A DNA stretch of 64,000 bases from Cupriavidus basilensis OR16 (lineage in GTDB: Bacteria; Pseudomonadota; Gammaproteobacteria; Burkholderiales; Burkholderiaceae): positions 1-64,000 of the forward strand of contig NZ_AHJE01000030.1 of assembly GCF_000243095.1 (NCBI RefSeq). The letters run 5' to 3'. The notes under the pieces are model-generated. The model saw only the letters and a program-made list of their open reading frames with translations. It had not been told where the DNA came from and made no database searches. Positions 34,315 through 42,558 of the stretch are shown here, in pieces. The position numbers and the translations under genes were made by a program. How positions within the stretch are numbered: position 1 is the first letter of the stretch; each line of letters opens with the position of its first letter.

Positions 34315-35469
34315 TCAAACAAAGCGCACGCAGTAAATCGGCGGCAGGTGCGCCGAGAACAGCTTCCAGCGCTCCCCGCCATTCTCCGATATCCATAGGC
34401 CGCCGGTGGTGGACCCCATGGCGAGCCGCTCGCCGGTCTGGTCCACCGCCAGCCCGTGCCGGTAGATCAGGTCATAGGACGGCGCTGCCGGCAAGCCCTC
34501 GGAGAATGCCTCAAAACTGACCCCGCCGTCACGCGTGCGGGTGACCACCAGCTTGCCGTCCACCGGCACGCGGCATTCATCCTTCACCGCCGGCACGAAC
34601 CACGCCGTATTGGGCCGGCGCGGATGCGCCGCCACCGCAAAGCCGAAGCTCGACGGCTTGGCATGCAAGCGCTGCCAGTGCATGCCGGCGTCGCCGGAAC
34701 GAAAGATCCCGCCATGATGCTGCACCCACATCGCATGCGGATGGCCGGCACATTGCGCCAGCCGGTGCGGATCCTGGATATTGCCGTCCTCGCGCCGCTC
34801 CGGCGGCATGTAGTCAGCCACCATGCCCGCAGCGGTGCAGGCCCAGTTATTGCCGCCGTCCCGGGTCTGCCACACACCGCCGCACGACACGGCCACGGTG
34901 ACATGGCGGCTGTCGTGCGGATCCACGCAGATGGAGTGGATGCCGGGTACATCGTAGCCGCCGCCGAACCACTCGCTGCGCTCGGGGCGGTCCCACAGCG
35001 CCCGGTTCAACGCCCAGCTGGCGCCACCGTCGCCGGAGCGGAACAAGCCACCCGGCAAGGTGCCGGCCCACAGCACGCCGGGCTCATCGGTCCCGCCGGT
35101 TTCCATCGACCAGATCTGCTGCAAGGACCACGGCACTGGCGGCGCGCTGGCCACGGGATCGGCAGCCTGCGCAGGGATGGGTACGCCCGGCGCGGCCAGT
35201 TCCCGGGGCTTGTCCGGCTCCGGTTGAGGTGGATAAACCGGCACCGCGCAAGCCTCCCATTCCACGCTGCGCGCCCTGCGCCGCCATAGCTTGACGCCAA
35301 AATGCCCAAGATTAAGTGCCGCATACAAGGCGCCGTCACGCGGATCGGACAGCACCATGCTCACGGGCTCGCCCAGGAAATGCACCGACTCCTGCAGCCA
35401 GCCGAGCGCGCTGTCGCGCCGCAGCATCAACAAGCCCTTGCGCGTGCCAATGAGAAGCTGATCGTTCAT
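34315..35469 (-). CDS. BNR/sialidase-like repeat protein
   Basis: A 384-residue cytoplasmic beta-propeller. Several Asp-box (BNR) repeats of the form S/T-x-D-x-G-x-x-W are visible: RSGDGGASW, QTRDGGNNW, RSGDAGMHW, RTRDGGVSF and ENGGERW. It has no signal peptide, and the catalytic residues of true sialidases are not recognisable, so an enzymatic role is doubtful. The gene starts 43 bases after a MoaD/ThiS-like gene on the same strand. This coupling recurs in actinobacteria and proteobacteria, and the two probably act together, in sulfur-carrier or protein-conjugation chemistry. GAGTGGAG precedes the start. Confidence 0.85.
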   Translation of the reverse strand: MNDQLLIGTRKGLLMLRRDSALGWLQESVHFLGEPVSMVLSDPRDGALYAALNLGHFGVKLWRRRARSVEWEACAVPVYPPQPEPDKPRELAAPGVPIPAQAADPVASAPPVPWSLQQIWSMETGGTDEPGVLWAGTLPGGLFRSGDGGASWALNRALWDRPERSEWFGGGYDVPGIHSICVDPHDSRHVTVAVSCGGVWQTRDGGNNWACTAAGMVADYMPPERREDGNIQDPHRLAQCAGHPHAMWVQHHGGIFRSGDAGMHWQRLHAKPSSFGFAVAAHPRRPNTAWFVPAVKDECRVPVDGKLVVTRTRDGGVSFEAFSEGLPAAPSYDLIYRHGLAVDQTGERLAMGSTTGGLWISENGGERWKLFSAHLPPIYCVRFV

Positions 35470-35512
35470 GCTGAACTCCACTCTTGAACGCCGAGCCTTC
35501 AGCGGCAAGCCG

Positions 35513-35782
35513 TCAACCGCCCGACAACGCCTGCACCACAAAGATCTGGCTGCTGGCGCCCACGCGATCGCTCATGCGCCGGCGGTCCAGAATGGCGGAG
35601 CCATCGACAAACACCGCCAGGTGCCGGCGTAACTGGCCCTGGTCATCCAGGATATAGCCTCGCAACTCAGGCTGCTCCCGAAACGCTAGCTCCAGCGCGG
35701 CGCAGACGGTAGCCGCGGACACTTCCCGCTCCGGGCTCGGGATATGGCGCTGGATCGCGGAGGCAAAGACAAGGCGCGGCAT
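35513..35782 (-). CDS. MoaD/ThiS-family ubiquitin-like protein
   Basis: An 89-residue beta-grasp protein ending in SGG, the di-glycine tail required for adenylation and thiocarboxylation. Recognisable segments are LAFREQPELRGYILDDQGQL and HLAVFVDGSAILDR. Members of the family carry sulfur for molybdopterin or thiazole synthesis or act as protein modifiers. No moaE, thiG or E1-like gene is adjacent; instead it precedes the BNR-repeat gene by 43 bases. The dedicated partner is therefore probably that propeller protein. The start at 35782 begins at the first family-like residue. Confidence 0.86.
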   Translation of the reverse strand: MPRLVFASAIQRHIPSPEREVSAATVCAALELAFREQPELRGYILDDQGQLRRHLAVFVDGSAILDRRRMSDRVGASSQIFVVQALSGG

Positions 35783-35910
35783 GGCGGGAGGGCCAGCGCG
35801 GGGACCGCCGGCCGTGAGTGCGGGTGTCTTGCAGTTTAGGAAATCCCACGAGGGAATGGGTGTGCAGTTGCACTCAGTGGCAACAATGAGGGCGCCGCCG
35901 CCGCTGTGGC

Positions 35911-35958
35911 GCTTTGACGCTTTGACGCTTTGACGCTTTGACGCTTTGACGCTTTGAC
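35911..35958. repeat. Six tandem copies of the octamer GCTTTGAC
   Basis: Six exact head-to-tail copies of an 8-base unit lie in the region shared by the divergent moaD-like and glutathione peroxidase genes, about 110 bases before the peroxidase start. The unit length is not a multiple of three and is close to a helical turn. Copy-number change would alter promoter spacing. No coding sequence is involved. Confidence 0.93.
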
Positions 35959-36066
35959 GCTGCAATGCAGCATGCGCGGGAAGCTGGGAAGCCACCGGCA
36001 AGAAAACTCCAAGGCCTGCATACTGTCGGCTCCATGGCATCCGTACCACTCCCGTAAGGACCAAAG

Positions 36067-36618
36067 ATGGCGAGCACCTTGTATGACATCCCCCTGAAAC
36101 GCATCGACGGCACCGACAGCCGGCTCGCGGATTTTCGCGGGCGCGTGCTGCTGGTTGTGAACGTGGCATCGAAGTGCGGCCTGACGCCCCAGTACGAAGG
36201 GCTTGAAGCGCTGTACCAGGACAAGCACGCCGAGGGCCTGGAGGTGCTGGGCTTCCCGGCCAACAACTTCAAGGGCCAGGAGCCGGGTGACGAGGCGCAG
36301 ATCCAGGCATTCTGCACGCTGACGTACGACGTGCACTTCCCGATGTTCTCGAAGGTCTCGGTGCTTGGGGCGGACCAGCATCCGCTGTACGCGGCACTGA
36401 CCGAAGCCCAGCCCGCCGCCATCGGCGACGGCCCTTTCCGCGAACGCCTGAAGGGCTATGGCGTGAACCCGGAAAACGCCACCGATGTACTGTGGAACTT
36501 CGAGAAATTCCTGGTCGATCGCGAGGGCCAGGTGGTGGCGCGCTTCGCGCCGGACGTTGCCGCGAATGATCCGCGCCTGCTTGAAGCGATCGATGCGGAG
36601 CTGGGCAAGGGCCGTTGA
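36067..36618 (+). CDS. Cytoplasmic glutathione peroxidase (BtuE-like)
   Basis: A 183-residue thiol peroxidase without a signal peptide. The active site is NVASKCGLTPQYEGLEALY (peroxidatic cysteine), followed by GFPANNFKGQEPGDE and the tryptophan motif WNFEKFLVDREG. All are typical of bacterial non-selenium glutathione peroxidases that reduce hydrogen peroxide and lipid hydroperoxides with thioredoxin or glutathione. The gene is preceded by an octamer repeat array and followed by an intrinsic terminator, so it is monocistronic. A periplasmic relative is at 24.3 kb. Confidence 0.94.
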   Translation: MASTLYDIPLKRIDGTDSRLADFRGRVLLVVNVASKCGLTPQYEGLEALYQDKHAEGLEVLGFPANNFKGQEPGDEAQIQAFCTLTYDVHFPMFSKVSVLGADQHPLYAALTEAQPAAIGDGPFRERLKGYGVNPENATDVLWNFEKFLVDREGQVVARFAPDVAANDPRLLEAIDAELGKGR

Positions 36619-36642
36619 CCGGCTACATTCTGGCGTGACAAC

Positions 36643-36685
36643 AAGCGGGGGATCCTGATTTGCAGGACCGCCCGCTTTTGTTTTG
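36643..36685 (+). terminator. Intrinsic terminator of the glutathione peroxidase gene
   Basis: A 15-base stem with two mismatches (AAGCGGGGGATCCTG at 36643-36657, CAGGACCGCCCGCTT at 36663-36677) is followed by TTTTGTTTT. It lies 25 bases after the stop codon and has the standard form of a Rho-independent terminator. Confidence 0.87.
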
Positions 36686-36708
36686 GGGGGCTGCGCCTGC
36701 GGCCCGCC

Positions 36709-37575
36709 TCAAGCTATCCACGCCAGCGTCTCCCGAAAGAGCAGGCTGTCCGCGCGGCCCAGTTCGTTGACGATATTGAAGTGGTTCAAGCCCGGCGCCG
36801 GCACCAGCCGGACCGGCAGCCCGCGCGCCGCGCACGCGGCGTGGAAATGCAGCGTCTGGTGGACGAAGGCCCGCGTTTCCAGCTCGCCTACCGCCAGCAG
36901 CAGTTGCGGGCCAGTTCGCGGCAGCAGCAAGGCAGGGCTCAGCGCGGCGGCCTGCGTCTCGTCCAGCCGCAGCCAGTCGTTCACATCCGTTGCGCACAAG
37001 GGCCGGATATCGTAGAGGCCGCTCAGCCCCACCATGCCCTTGATGACGTCGCGCGGCAACGCCAATGCCTGCTGCCAGCCGTCCGCCAGCAGCATGGCGG
37101 CCAGGTGCGCGCCGGCCGAGCTCCCGCACACATGCAGGCGGCGCGCGTCGATGCCGTAGTCGGCCGCATGGCGATGGAGCCAGGCAACAGCGGCCCGCAC
37201 CTGGCGCACCACGTCGAACAGCGTCACCGCCGGCAGCAGCGTGTACTCCAGCACCACTACCGCCACGCCAGCATCCGTGAAGCTGGCGGCCATGCATGCC
37301 GCATCTTCCTTTCGCTGCGAGCGCCAGTAGCCGCCGTGGATATAGATCAGCGCCGGCGCAGGCGTGGCGGCCGATGCGGGAAAGATATCCAGCCGGTCGT
37401 CCTCGCCCGGGCCATACGCCACATCCAGCACGCCCGGGCAGCGCGCCTTGGCCTGCGCGGACAGCGCCGCGTACTCGCGCATGCAGGCCTCGAAATCCGC
37501 CACCGACGCGCGCGCGTTGTAGAGACGGTTGCGCGCAGGCAAGTCCTCGAACCAGAGATCGAAATCCGACACCAT
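36709..37575 (-). CDS. Alpha/beta hydrolase, kynurenine formamidase/HSL-like
   Basis: A 288-residue hydrolase. The oxyanion motif is IYIHGGYWRS and the nucleophile elbow is HVCGSSAGAHLAAML (G-x-S-x-G). The acid and base lie near the C terminus, with PGLNHFNIVNE giving the catalytic histidine. The HGGYW form is typical of arylformamidase-like and hormone-sensitive-lipase-like enzymes. The ATG at 37575 was chosen; a TTG at 37590 is an alternative, and GGGAGG precedes the ATG closely. It lies 37 bases downstream of an aromatic-acid-type MFS carrier on the same strand, so it probably hydrolyses an ester or amide of an aromatic compound imported by it. Confidence 0.85.
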   Translation of the reverse strand: MVSDFDLWFEDLPARNRLYNARASVADFEACMREYAALSAQAKARCPGVLDVAYGPGEDDRLDIFPASAATPAPALIYIHGGYWRSQRKEDAACMAASFTDAGVAVVVLEYTLLPAVTLFDVVRQVRAAVAWLHRHAADYGIDARRLHVCGSSAGAHLAAMLLADGWQQALALPRDVIKGMVGLSGLYDIRPLCATDVNDWLRLDETQAAALSPALLLPRTGPQLLLAVGELETRAFVHQTLHFHAACAARGLPVRLVPAPGLNHFNIVNELGRADSLLFRETLAWIA

Positions 37576-37612
37576 CACCTCCCGCCCCAACTGTTCACGC
37601 CCGCCACCGGGC

Positions 37613-38980
37613 TCAACGCGCCTGCGCCGTCACCAGGCCATCATCCGGCCTGCGCTTCACGCTGCTGTAGTACTTGAGCAGCAAGGCCGCGCACACCAGC
37701 CATGCCGGCACCAGCAACATGCTGAAGATGCTTGCCCCGTCCCACTGCAGGCGCAGCAACTCCGCTCCCGCCAGCACGCCGGAAATCGCCCCGAAGCGGC
37801 CGATGCCGAGCATGCCGCCAACGCCGGTCGCGCGGCAATGCGTGGGATAGAAACCCGCCGCCAGCGACGACAACGCCGATTGCCCACCGCCCGACATAAA
37901 GCCCATCATGAACACCAGGCTGCCCAGCAGCACCGTCTGGCTGACATTGCCCACCGCATGGCTCACGGCATACGCCAACAGGCCTGCGGCGAGGTAGACC
38001 AGCGCCAGCACCTTGTTGGGTTCGCGCCGGTCCATCAGCCAGCCGATCAGGATGGAGCCCACGCCACCGCCAAGCGGAAACAGCGCGCTGATCTGCGCGA
38101 ACTGCCGCACCGGCAAGCCCGCCTCCTTCAGCAGCAAGGGCATCCAGTTCACGATCATGTAGAACACCAGCATGCTCATGAAGCAGCAGAACCACAGCAG
38201 CAGCGTGCCGAGCCGGTAAGGGCGGGTGACAATCGCCATCACGGCGGAGCGCCCGCCGGCGGCCTTCTCACCAATCACGAAGCGCTGCACGTGCGCCAGC
38301 GGCTCGCGCCGGATGCGCGCCAGCACCGCGCGCACGCGCGCGCCGGGCTGCCCCTTGAGCACCATGTAGCGCACCGATTCCGGCATGCGCCACGCCAGCA
38401 GCGCGCACAGCAGCAGGGGCGCCACGCCACCCGCCAGCAACACCGAGCGCCAGCCGAACTCCGGAATCAGGTAGCCCGCGCAAAAACCGCCCGCCCCGGC
38501 GCCGAGCGGAAAGCCGCACAGCATCGCGCTCACCGCCATGGTGCGGCGGTGGCTGGGGCAGTATTCGGCAAGCAAGGTAATCGCGTTCGACATCGCCGCG
38601 CCCAGGCCCAGCCCGGTGGCGAAACGCAGCGCCGTCAGCGAGCCGATGGAAAACGCCCACGCCGTCGCCAGGCTGCCCGCGCCGAAGAACAGCACCGACA
38701 CCACCACCGCCGGCTTGCGCCCGATCCGGTCGGCAAGCGGTCCCGCCAGTAACGCGCCGAAAGCCAGCCCGAATAGCGCCGCGCTCATGGCCGGCCCGAG
38801 CTGCGCCTTTTGCAGCCCCCACTCCTCGAGCAGCGACGGCGCTACATAGGCAATCGCCGCCATGTCGTAGCCATCGAGAAGAATCACCAGGAAGCACAGT
38901 AAGAGCAGCAACCAGTGGAACGGGGTAAAACCGGCTTCATCGATATAGCGTTCGACATCCAGCGCGGATGGTTCGGACAT
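37613..38980 (-). CDS. MFS transporter, aromatic acid:H+ symporter (AAHS) type
   Basis: A 455-residue twelve-helix carrier. LLLLCFLVILLDGYDMAAIA contains the DGYD motif of helix 1 that defines the aromatic acid symporters (PcaK, BenK, MhpT). GPLADRIGRKPAV is the loop motif between helices 2 and 3. It imports aromatic carboxylates in characterised relatives. The start at 38980 has GAGGAG upstream. It is followed at 37 bases by an alpha/beta hydrolase, suggesting a two-gene unit for uptake and hydrolysis of an aromatic substrate. No regulator is immediately adjacent. Confidence 0.92.
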   Translation of the reverse strand: MSEPSALDVERYIDEAGFTPFHWLLLLLCFLVILLDGYDMAAIAYVAPSLLEEWGLQKAQLGPAMSAALFGLAFGALLAGPLADRIGRKPAVVVSVLFFGAGSLATAWAFSIGSLTALRFATGLGLGAAMSNAITLLAEYCPSHRRTMAVSAMLCGFPLGAGAGGFCAGYLIPEFGWRSVLLAGGVAPLLLCALLAWRMPESVRYMVLKGQPGARVRAVLARIRREPLAHVQRFVIGEKAAGGRSAVMAIVTRPYRLGTLLLWFCCFMSMLVFYMIVNWMPLLLKEAGLPVRQFAQISALFPLGGGVGSILIGWLMDRREPNKVLALVYLAAGLLAYAVSHAVGNVSQTVLLGSLVFMMGFMSGGGQSALSSLAAGFYPTHCRATGVGGMLGIGRFGAISGVLAGAELLRLQWDGASIFSMLLVPAWLVCAALLLKYYSSVKRRPDDGLVTAQAR

Positions 38981-39251
38981 GGCATGCGCTCCTCGCGGCG
39001 AGGCCGGCACGGCATCACGCCGCGCGGGTGCGCCGCGCGGATACGCCTGCCGGCTTGCGCCGCCTCCTGTTTTATCTTTGAACGCCGGCGGGTTGCCGGG
39101 TCAGTGTCTGGTGGAAACCAGTGTAGGGAGGCGCGACATGCCGGAATAATGAAAATTCGGGCGGCGGGTATGCGAGAAGGTTATAGCGGGGCGGTTGTAG
39201 CGGGACGACTCGCTGATCGCCATCAAGGCCGGCCGCAGCGCTTGCCACCGG

Positions 39252-40571
39252 TCAAGCGGACTTCCCTTCCTGCCCCTGGCGCAGCCGGGCGCTGGCAATC
39301 GCGGCAAGCACCAGCATCCCCGCAATGATCAGCAGGCCGTTCTTCGTACTGCCCGTGGTCTGCTCGATCACGCCCATGACCGACGGGCCGATGAATCCGC
39401 CGACCAGCCCACAGGTGTTGACCAGCGCCAGCCCGCCCGCCAGCGCCACACCGGCAAGGCGCGAGGACGGAAAGAGGAAGATGACCGATTGCACCACGAA
39501 GAACATCGATGCCGTCAGGCTGAAGCCCACCATGGCGACCACCGGGCCGGCATAGGCCGCGAGCAGCAGGCCGGCCGACATCACGGCAAGCCCCGCAATC
39601 AGCATGCGGCGGCAGCGCTGCGGGTTGCTGGCGAAGCGCGGCAGCGCCGCGGCGCCGACGGCCGCGGCGATCCACGGCAGGGAGTTGAGCATGCCGATCT
39701 GCAGCGGCGACAGCTTGCCGTAGGTGCCGATGATGCCCGGCAGGAAGAAGATCACGGTGTAGATGCTGATCTGGTGGCAGAAGTACACGAAGATCGCGAG
39801 CCAGATCTGGCGATCGGCCAGGCAGCCCCGGAACGAATGCCCGACGTGCCCGGCGGCCGCTTCCTCGGCTTGCTCAGCCGCCAGCCGGCGTTCCACCTCA
39901 CGGGCCTGTTCGGGCAAGAGCCAGGTCGCGCTCGCGGGGCCGTCAGGCAGCTTCTTCCAAACGACGAAGGCAAACGCCACCGCGGGCAGCCCTTCCAGCA
40001 CGAACATCCATTGCCAGCCGCGCCAGCCGAGCACGCCGTCCATTTGCAGCAGCGCGCCGCCGAGCGGTCCGCTGAGGATGTTGGCGATGCACACGCCCAG
40101 CAGGAAGTATCCCGTCGCGCGGGCCCGCTCCTTGCGGCCGAACCAGTAGGTCAGGTAAAGCATCACGCCCGGGAACAGTCCCGCTTCCGCCGCGCCCAGC
40201 AACAGGCGCATGACATAGAACGAGGTTTCGCCGCTGACAAAGGCCATGCCTGCGGACAGCAAGCCCCAGGTGATCATGATGCGGGTGATCCAGAAGCGCG
40301 CCCCCACCTTGTGCATGATCAGGTTGCTGGGGATCTCCAGCAACGCGTAGCTGAGGAAGAACAGGCCCGCGCCCAGTCCATAGGCCGCCGCGGAGATGCC
40401 CAGGTCGACCGCGATATGGCTCTTTGCCAGCGCGATATTGGTGCGATCGAGAAAGCTGATCACGTAGGCCAGCACCAGCAGCGGCATCAGCTTCCTGAAC
40501 AACAGCGCGTTCAACGAGCGCTGATCGGCCAGCGGCGCTTCTCGCGCGGTTTGCACATAGGTGGTAGACAT
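39252..40571 (-). CDS. MFS transporter, anion:cation symporter type
   Basis: A 439-residue carrier of the ACS group. LVLAYVISFLDRTNIALAKS is the signature of helix 1, and RLLLGAAEAGLFPGVMLYLT and YWFGRKERARATGYF follow in the expected order. Relatives transport tartrate, phthalate or other carboxylates. The ATG at 40571 has AGGAGA upstream; the longer frame adds 23 unlikely residues. It is on the same strand and 90 bases downstream of the beta-keto acid cleavage enzyme gene. The transporter, cleavage enzyme and dehydrogenase therefore probably form one operon controlled by the GntR regulator at 42.6 kb. Confidence 0.92.
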   Translation of the reverse strand: MSTTYVQTAREAPLADQRSLNALLFRKLMPLLVLAYVISFLDRTNIALAKSHIAVDLGISAAAYGLGAGLFFLSYALLEIPSNLIMHKVGARFWITRIMITWGLLSAGMAFVSGETSFYVMRLLLGAAEAGLFPGVMLYLTYWFGRKERARATGYFLLGVCIANILSGPLGGALLQMDGVLGWRGWQWMFVLEGLPAVAFAFVVWKKLPDGPASATWLLPEQAREVERRLAAEQAEEAAAGHVGHSFRGCLADRQIWLAIFVYFCHQISIYTVIFFLPGIIGTYGKLSPLQIGMLNSLPWIAAAVGAAALPRFASNPQRCRRMLIAGLAVMSAGLLLAAYAGPVVAMVGFSLTASMFFVVQSVIFLFPSSRLAGVALAGGLALVNTCGLVGGFIGPSVMGVIEQTTGSTKNGLLIIAGMLVLAAIASARLRQGQEGKSA

Positions 40572-40661
40572 GACCTGGGTCTCCTGTCGGCGGTATCTGT
40601 TTTGTGTTGCGCAGGCATCAAGGGGCGCCTGCGTCCGCATGTCGTCTTGCGGCTCCGGCCT

Positions 40662-41594
40662 CTAGAAAGCCACGTTCGCCGCGCCCTTCAGGCCGAGAAT
40701 CTCGCGCGCCTCGTCGGGCGTCGCGACATCGATGTTCAACGCCTCGAGCACGCTGCGGATGCGCCGCACCTGCTCGGCGCTCGACGCCGCCAGCCGGCCG
40801 GGGCCGATCCACAGCGAATCCTCCAGGCCGACGCGCACGTTGGCGCCCATCGCCGCGCCGATGGTGGCCAGCGGGATCTGGTTGCGGCCTGCGCCGAGGA
40901 TCGACCAGCGGTACTGGTCGCCGAACAGCCGGTCCGCGGTCCGACGCATATGCATCAGGTCTTCCGGATCGCCGCCGATGCCACCCAGGATGCCGAAGAC
41001 CGACTGCACGAACACCGGCGCCTTGACCAGGCCGCGGTCCAGGAAGTGTTTCAGGTTGTTCAGGTGACTGATGTCGTAGCACTCGAACTCGAAGCGCGTG
41101 CCATTGGCATTACCGATCTTCAGGATGTTTTCGATATCGCTGAAGGTGTTCTTGAAGATGAGGTTGCGGCTGTTCTCCAGATGCTCGCGCTCCCATTCGT
41201 GCGCGAACTCCTTGAAGCGATCTAGCATCGGGAACAGGCCGAAGTTCATCGAGCCCATGTTCAGCGAGGCCAGCTCCGGCTTGAAGGTCGTTGCGGGGAG
41301 CATGCGCTCCTCTACCGTCATGTGGGGACTGCCGCCAGTGGTGATGTTGATCACGGCATGGGTGGCCGCCTTGATCTTCGACAGGAAAGGCCGGAACAGC
41401 TCCGGGTCCTGCGACGGGCGGCCGTCCTTCGGATCGCGCGCGTGCAGGTGCAGGATGGCCGCGCCTGCCTTGGCCGCGTCGATGGCGGCGGTGGCGATTT
41501 CGTCGGCGCTCACCGGCAGGTACGGCGACATGCTGGGGGTGTGGATCGCGCCGGTGGGGGCGCAGGTGATGATGGCTTTGGATCGGGCTGCCAT
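40662..41594 (-). CDS. 3-keto-5-aminohexanoate cleavage enzyme family (BKACE)
   Basis: A 310-residue TIM-barrel enzyme of the DUF849/BKACE family, which joins a beta-keto acid with acetyl-CoA to give acetoacetate and a new CoA ester. Conserved parts: IITCAPTGAIHTPSMSPYLP, AAILHLHARDPKDGRPSQDP (zinc-binding HLH), INITTGGSP, and VQSVFGILGGIGGDPEDLMH. The C-terminal VRVGLEDSLWIGPG is also typical. The start at 41594 has GGAGCC upstream. Family members differ in keto-acid specificity, which cannot be read here. The dehydrogenase just upstream in the operon would supply the beta-keto acid from a beta-hydroxy acid. Confidence 0.93.
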   Translation of the reverse strand: MAARSKAIITCAPTGAIHTPSMSPYLPVSADEIATAAIDAAKAGAAILHLHARDPKDGRPSQDPELFRPFLSKIKAATHAVINITTGGSPHMTVEERMLPATTFKPELASLNMGSMNFGLFPMLDRFKEFAHEWEREHLENSRNLIFKNTFSDIENILKIGNANGTRFEFECYDISHLNNLKHFLDRGLVKAPVFVQSVFGILGGIGGDPEDLMHMRRTADRLFGDQYRWSILGAGRNQIPLATIGAAMGANVRVGLEDSLWIGPGRLAASSAEQVRRIRSVLEALNIDVATPDEAREILGLKGAANVAF

Positions 41595-41613
41595 GACGGG
41601 CTCCGTGTGAAAT

Positions 41614-41641
41614 CGGTTTGCGGTCTGCGGTTTGCGGTTTG
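41614..41641. repeat. Heptamer tandem repeat (CGGTTTG, four copies)
   Basis: Four head-to-tail copies of a 7-base unit, the second with one change (CGGTCTG), lie in the short gap between the dehydrogenase stop and the BKACE start, just upstream of its ribosome site. It is the same kind of short slippage repeat as at 20.97, 35.91 and 51.16 kb. Confidence 0.85.
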
Positions 41642-41671
41642 CGGCTTCTTCGTGCCGCGCGGACGGTGCGA

Positions 41672-42454
41672 TCAGCTCAGGGCTTGCGTCAGGCCATCGA
41701 CCGCCAGCGCCTGGCCGGTGACGTTGGCGGCCAGGTCGCTGGACGCGAACAGCACCATGTTGGCGATGTCGCGCGCCGTCACCATGCGTCCGAGCGCCGC
41801 TTGCGAGGTGTAGGCACGCGTGACGTCTTCCAGGGGCTTGCCCAACGCCTCGGCTTTTGCCGCGATGACCGCGCGGATGCGCGGGCCATCGACCGCGCCG
41901 GGCAGGATGGCATTCACGCGGATGCCATCCGCGCCGAGTTCCAGTGCCAGCGATTTGGTGAATCCGATGACCGCCCATTTGGACGCCGAGTAAGCCGAGC
42001 GCCCGGGCATGCCGAGGTGGCCGGCAGCCGACGACAGGTTGACGATGGCGGGGCTGTTTCCCTGGCGCAGGCGCGGCACGGCCAGGCGGGTGCACAGGAA
42101 CTGGCCGGTGATATTGACCGCGAGCGTGCGCTCCCAATCGGCCAAGGTCAGGGTCTCGACGCCACCGGTGGGGCCCGCCACGCCAGCATTGTTCACGAGA
42201 ATGTCGAGGCCGCCGAGCGTGCGATCGACGGTCTCGAACATCGCCGCCACATCGGCCTCGCTCGCCACATCGGCCCGGCATCCATGCACCGCCGGCAACT
42301 CGGCCGCGAGGCGCTCCAGGCTGGCGCCCTGGACATCGCACACCAGCACGTTGGCGCCCGCCTGCGCGAAAGCGCGCGTGATTTCCAGCCCGATGCCGTC
42401 GGCGCCAGCGGTCACCAGGACTCGCTTGCCCGCGAGAGCGTTGTCATTCCACAT
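41672..42454 (-). CDS. Short-chain dehydrogenase/reductase
   Basis: A 260-residue classical SDR. The cofactor loop reads VLVTAGADGIGLEITRAFA, an acidic residue follows strand 2 (CDVQG, predicting NAD), and NNAG is followed by the catalytic Ser (LSSAAG) and YSASK. The start at 42454 was chosen from residue order; upstream codons are unlike the family. It is first in a minus-strand operon with BKACE and an MFS carrier. It is divergent from a GntR regulator, with a perfect 16-base palindrome between. It probably oxidises a beta-hydroxy acid to the keto acid used by the BKACE enzyme. Confidence 0.92.
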   Translation of the reverse strand: MWNDNALAGKRVLVTAGADGIGLEITRAFAQAGANVLVCDVQGASLERLAAELPAVHGCRADVASEADVAAMFETVDRTLGGLDILVNNAGVAGPTGGVETLTLADWERTLAVNITGQFLCTRLAVPRLRQGNSPAIVNLSSAAGHLGMPGRSAYSASKWAVIGFTKSLALELGADGIRVNAILPGAVDGPRIRAVIAAKAEALGKPLEDVTRAYTSQAALGRMVTARDIANMVLFASSDLAANVTGQALAVDGLTQALS

Positions 42455-42505
42455 ATCCGTCGGCTCCATGCATGAGGCGATATGCCTCCATGGCCGCCAT
42501 GTTAT

Positions 42506-42521
42506 ATCTGTGATCACAGAT
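42506..42521. promoter_or_regulatory. Perfect 16-base palindrome, probable GntR operator
   Basis: ATCTGTGATCACAGAT is a perfect palindrome midway between the divergent dehydrogenase and GntR genes. FadR-type GntR regulators bind short palindromes in exactly this position. It lies about 25 bases upstream of a possible -10 box for the regulator (TATGAT at 42546-42551). Confidence 0.8.
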
Positions 42522-42558
42522 CTCAAATCGGGAATACCCTATGTGCTATGATTTCCGC

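Noticed and set aside
34315-35469. True sialidase
   Set aside because: Asp-box repeats are present but there is no signal peptide and no recognisable catalytic arginine triad or nucleophile.
35836-36169. Coding frames across the octamer array with repeated SVKASKRQ peptides
   Set aside because: The peptide repeat is a by-product of the 8-base repeat read in three frames; no domain or start signal supports a gene.
40662-42341. One long 559-codon frame covering both the BKACE and part of the dehydrogenase gene
   Set aside because: Only the 3' 310 codons match the BKACE family; the upstream part is a shadow of the dehydrogenase in another frame.
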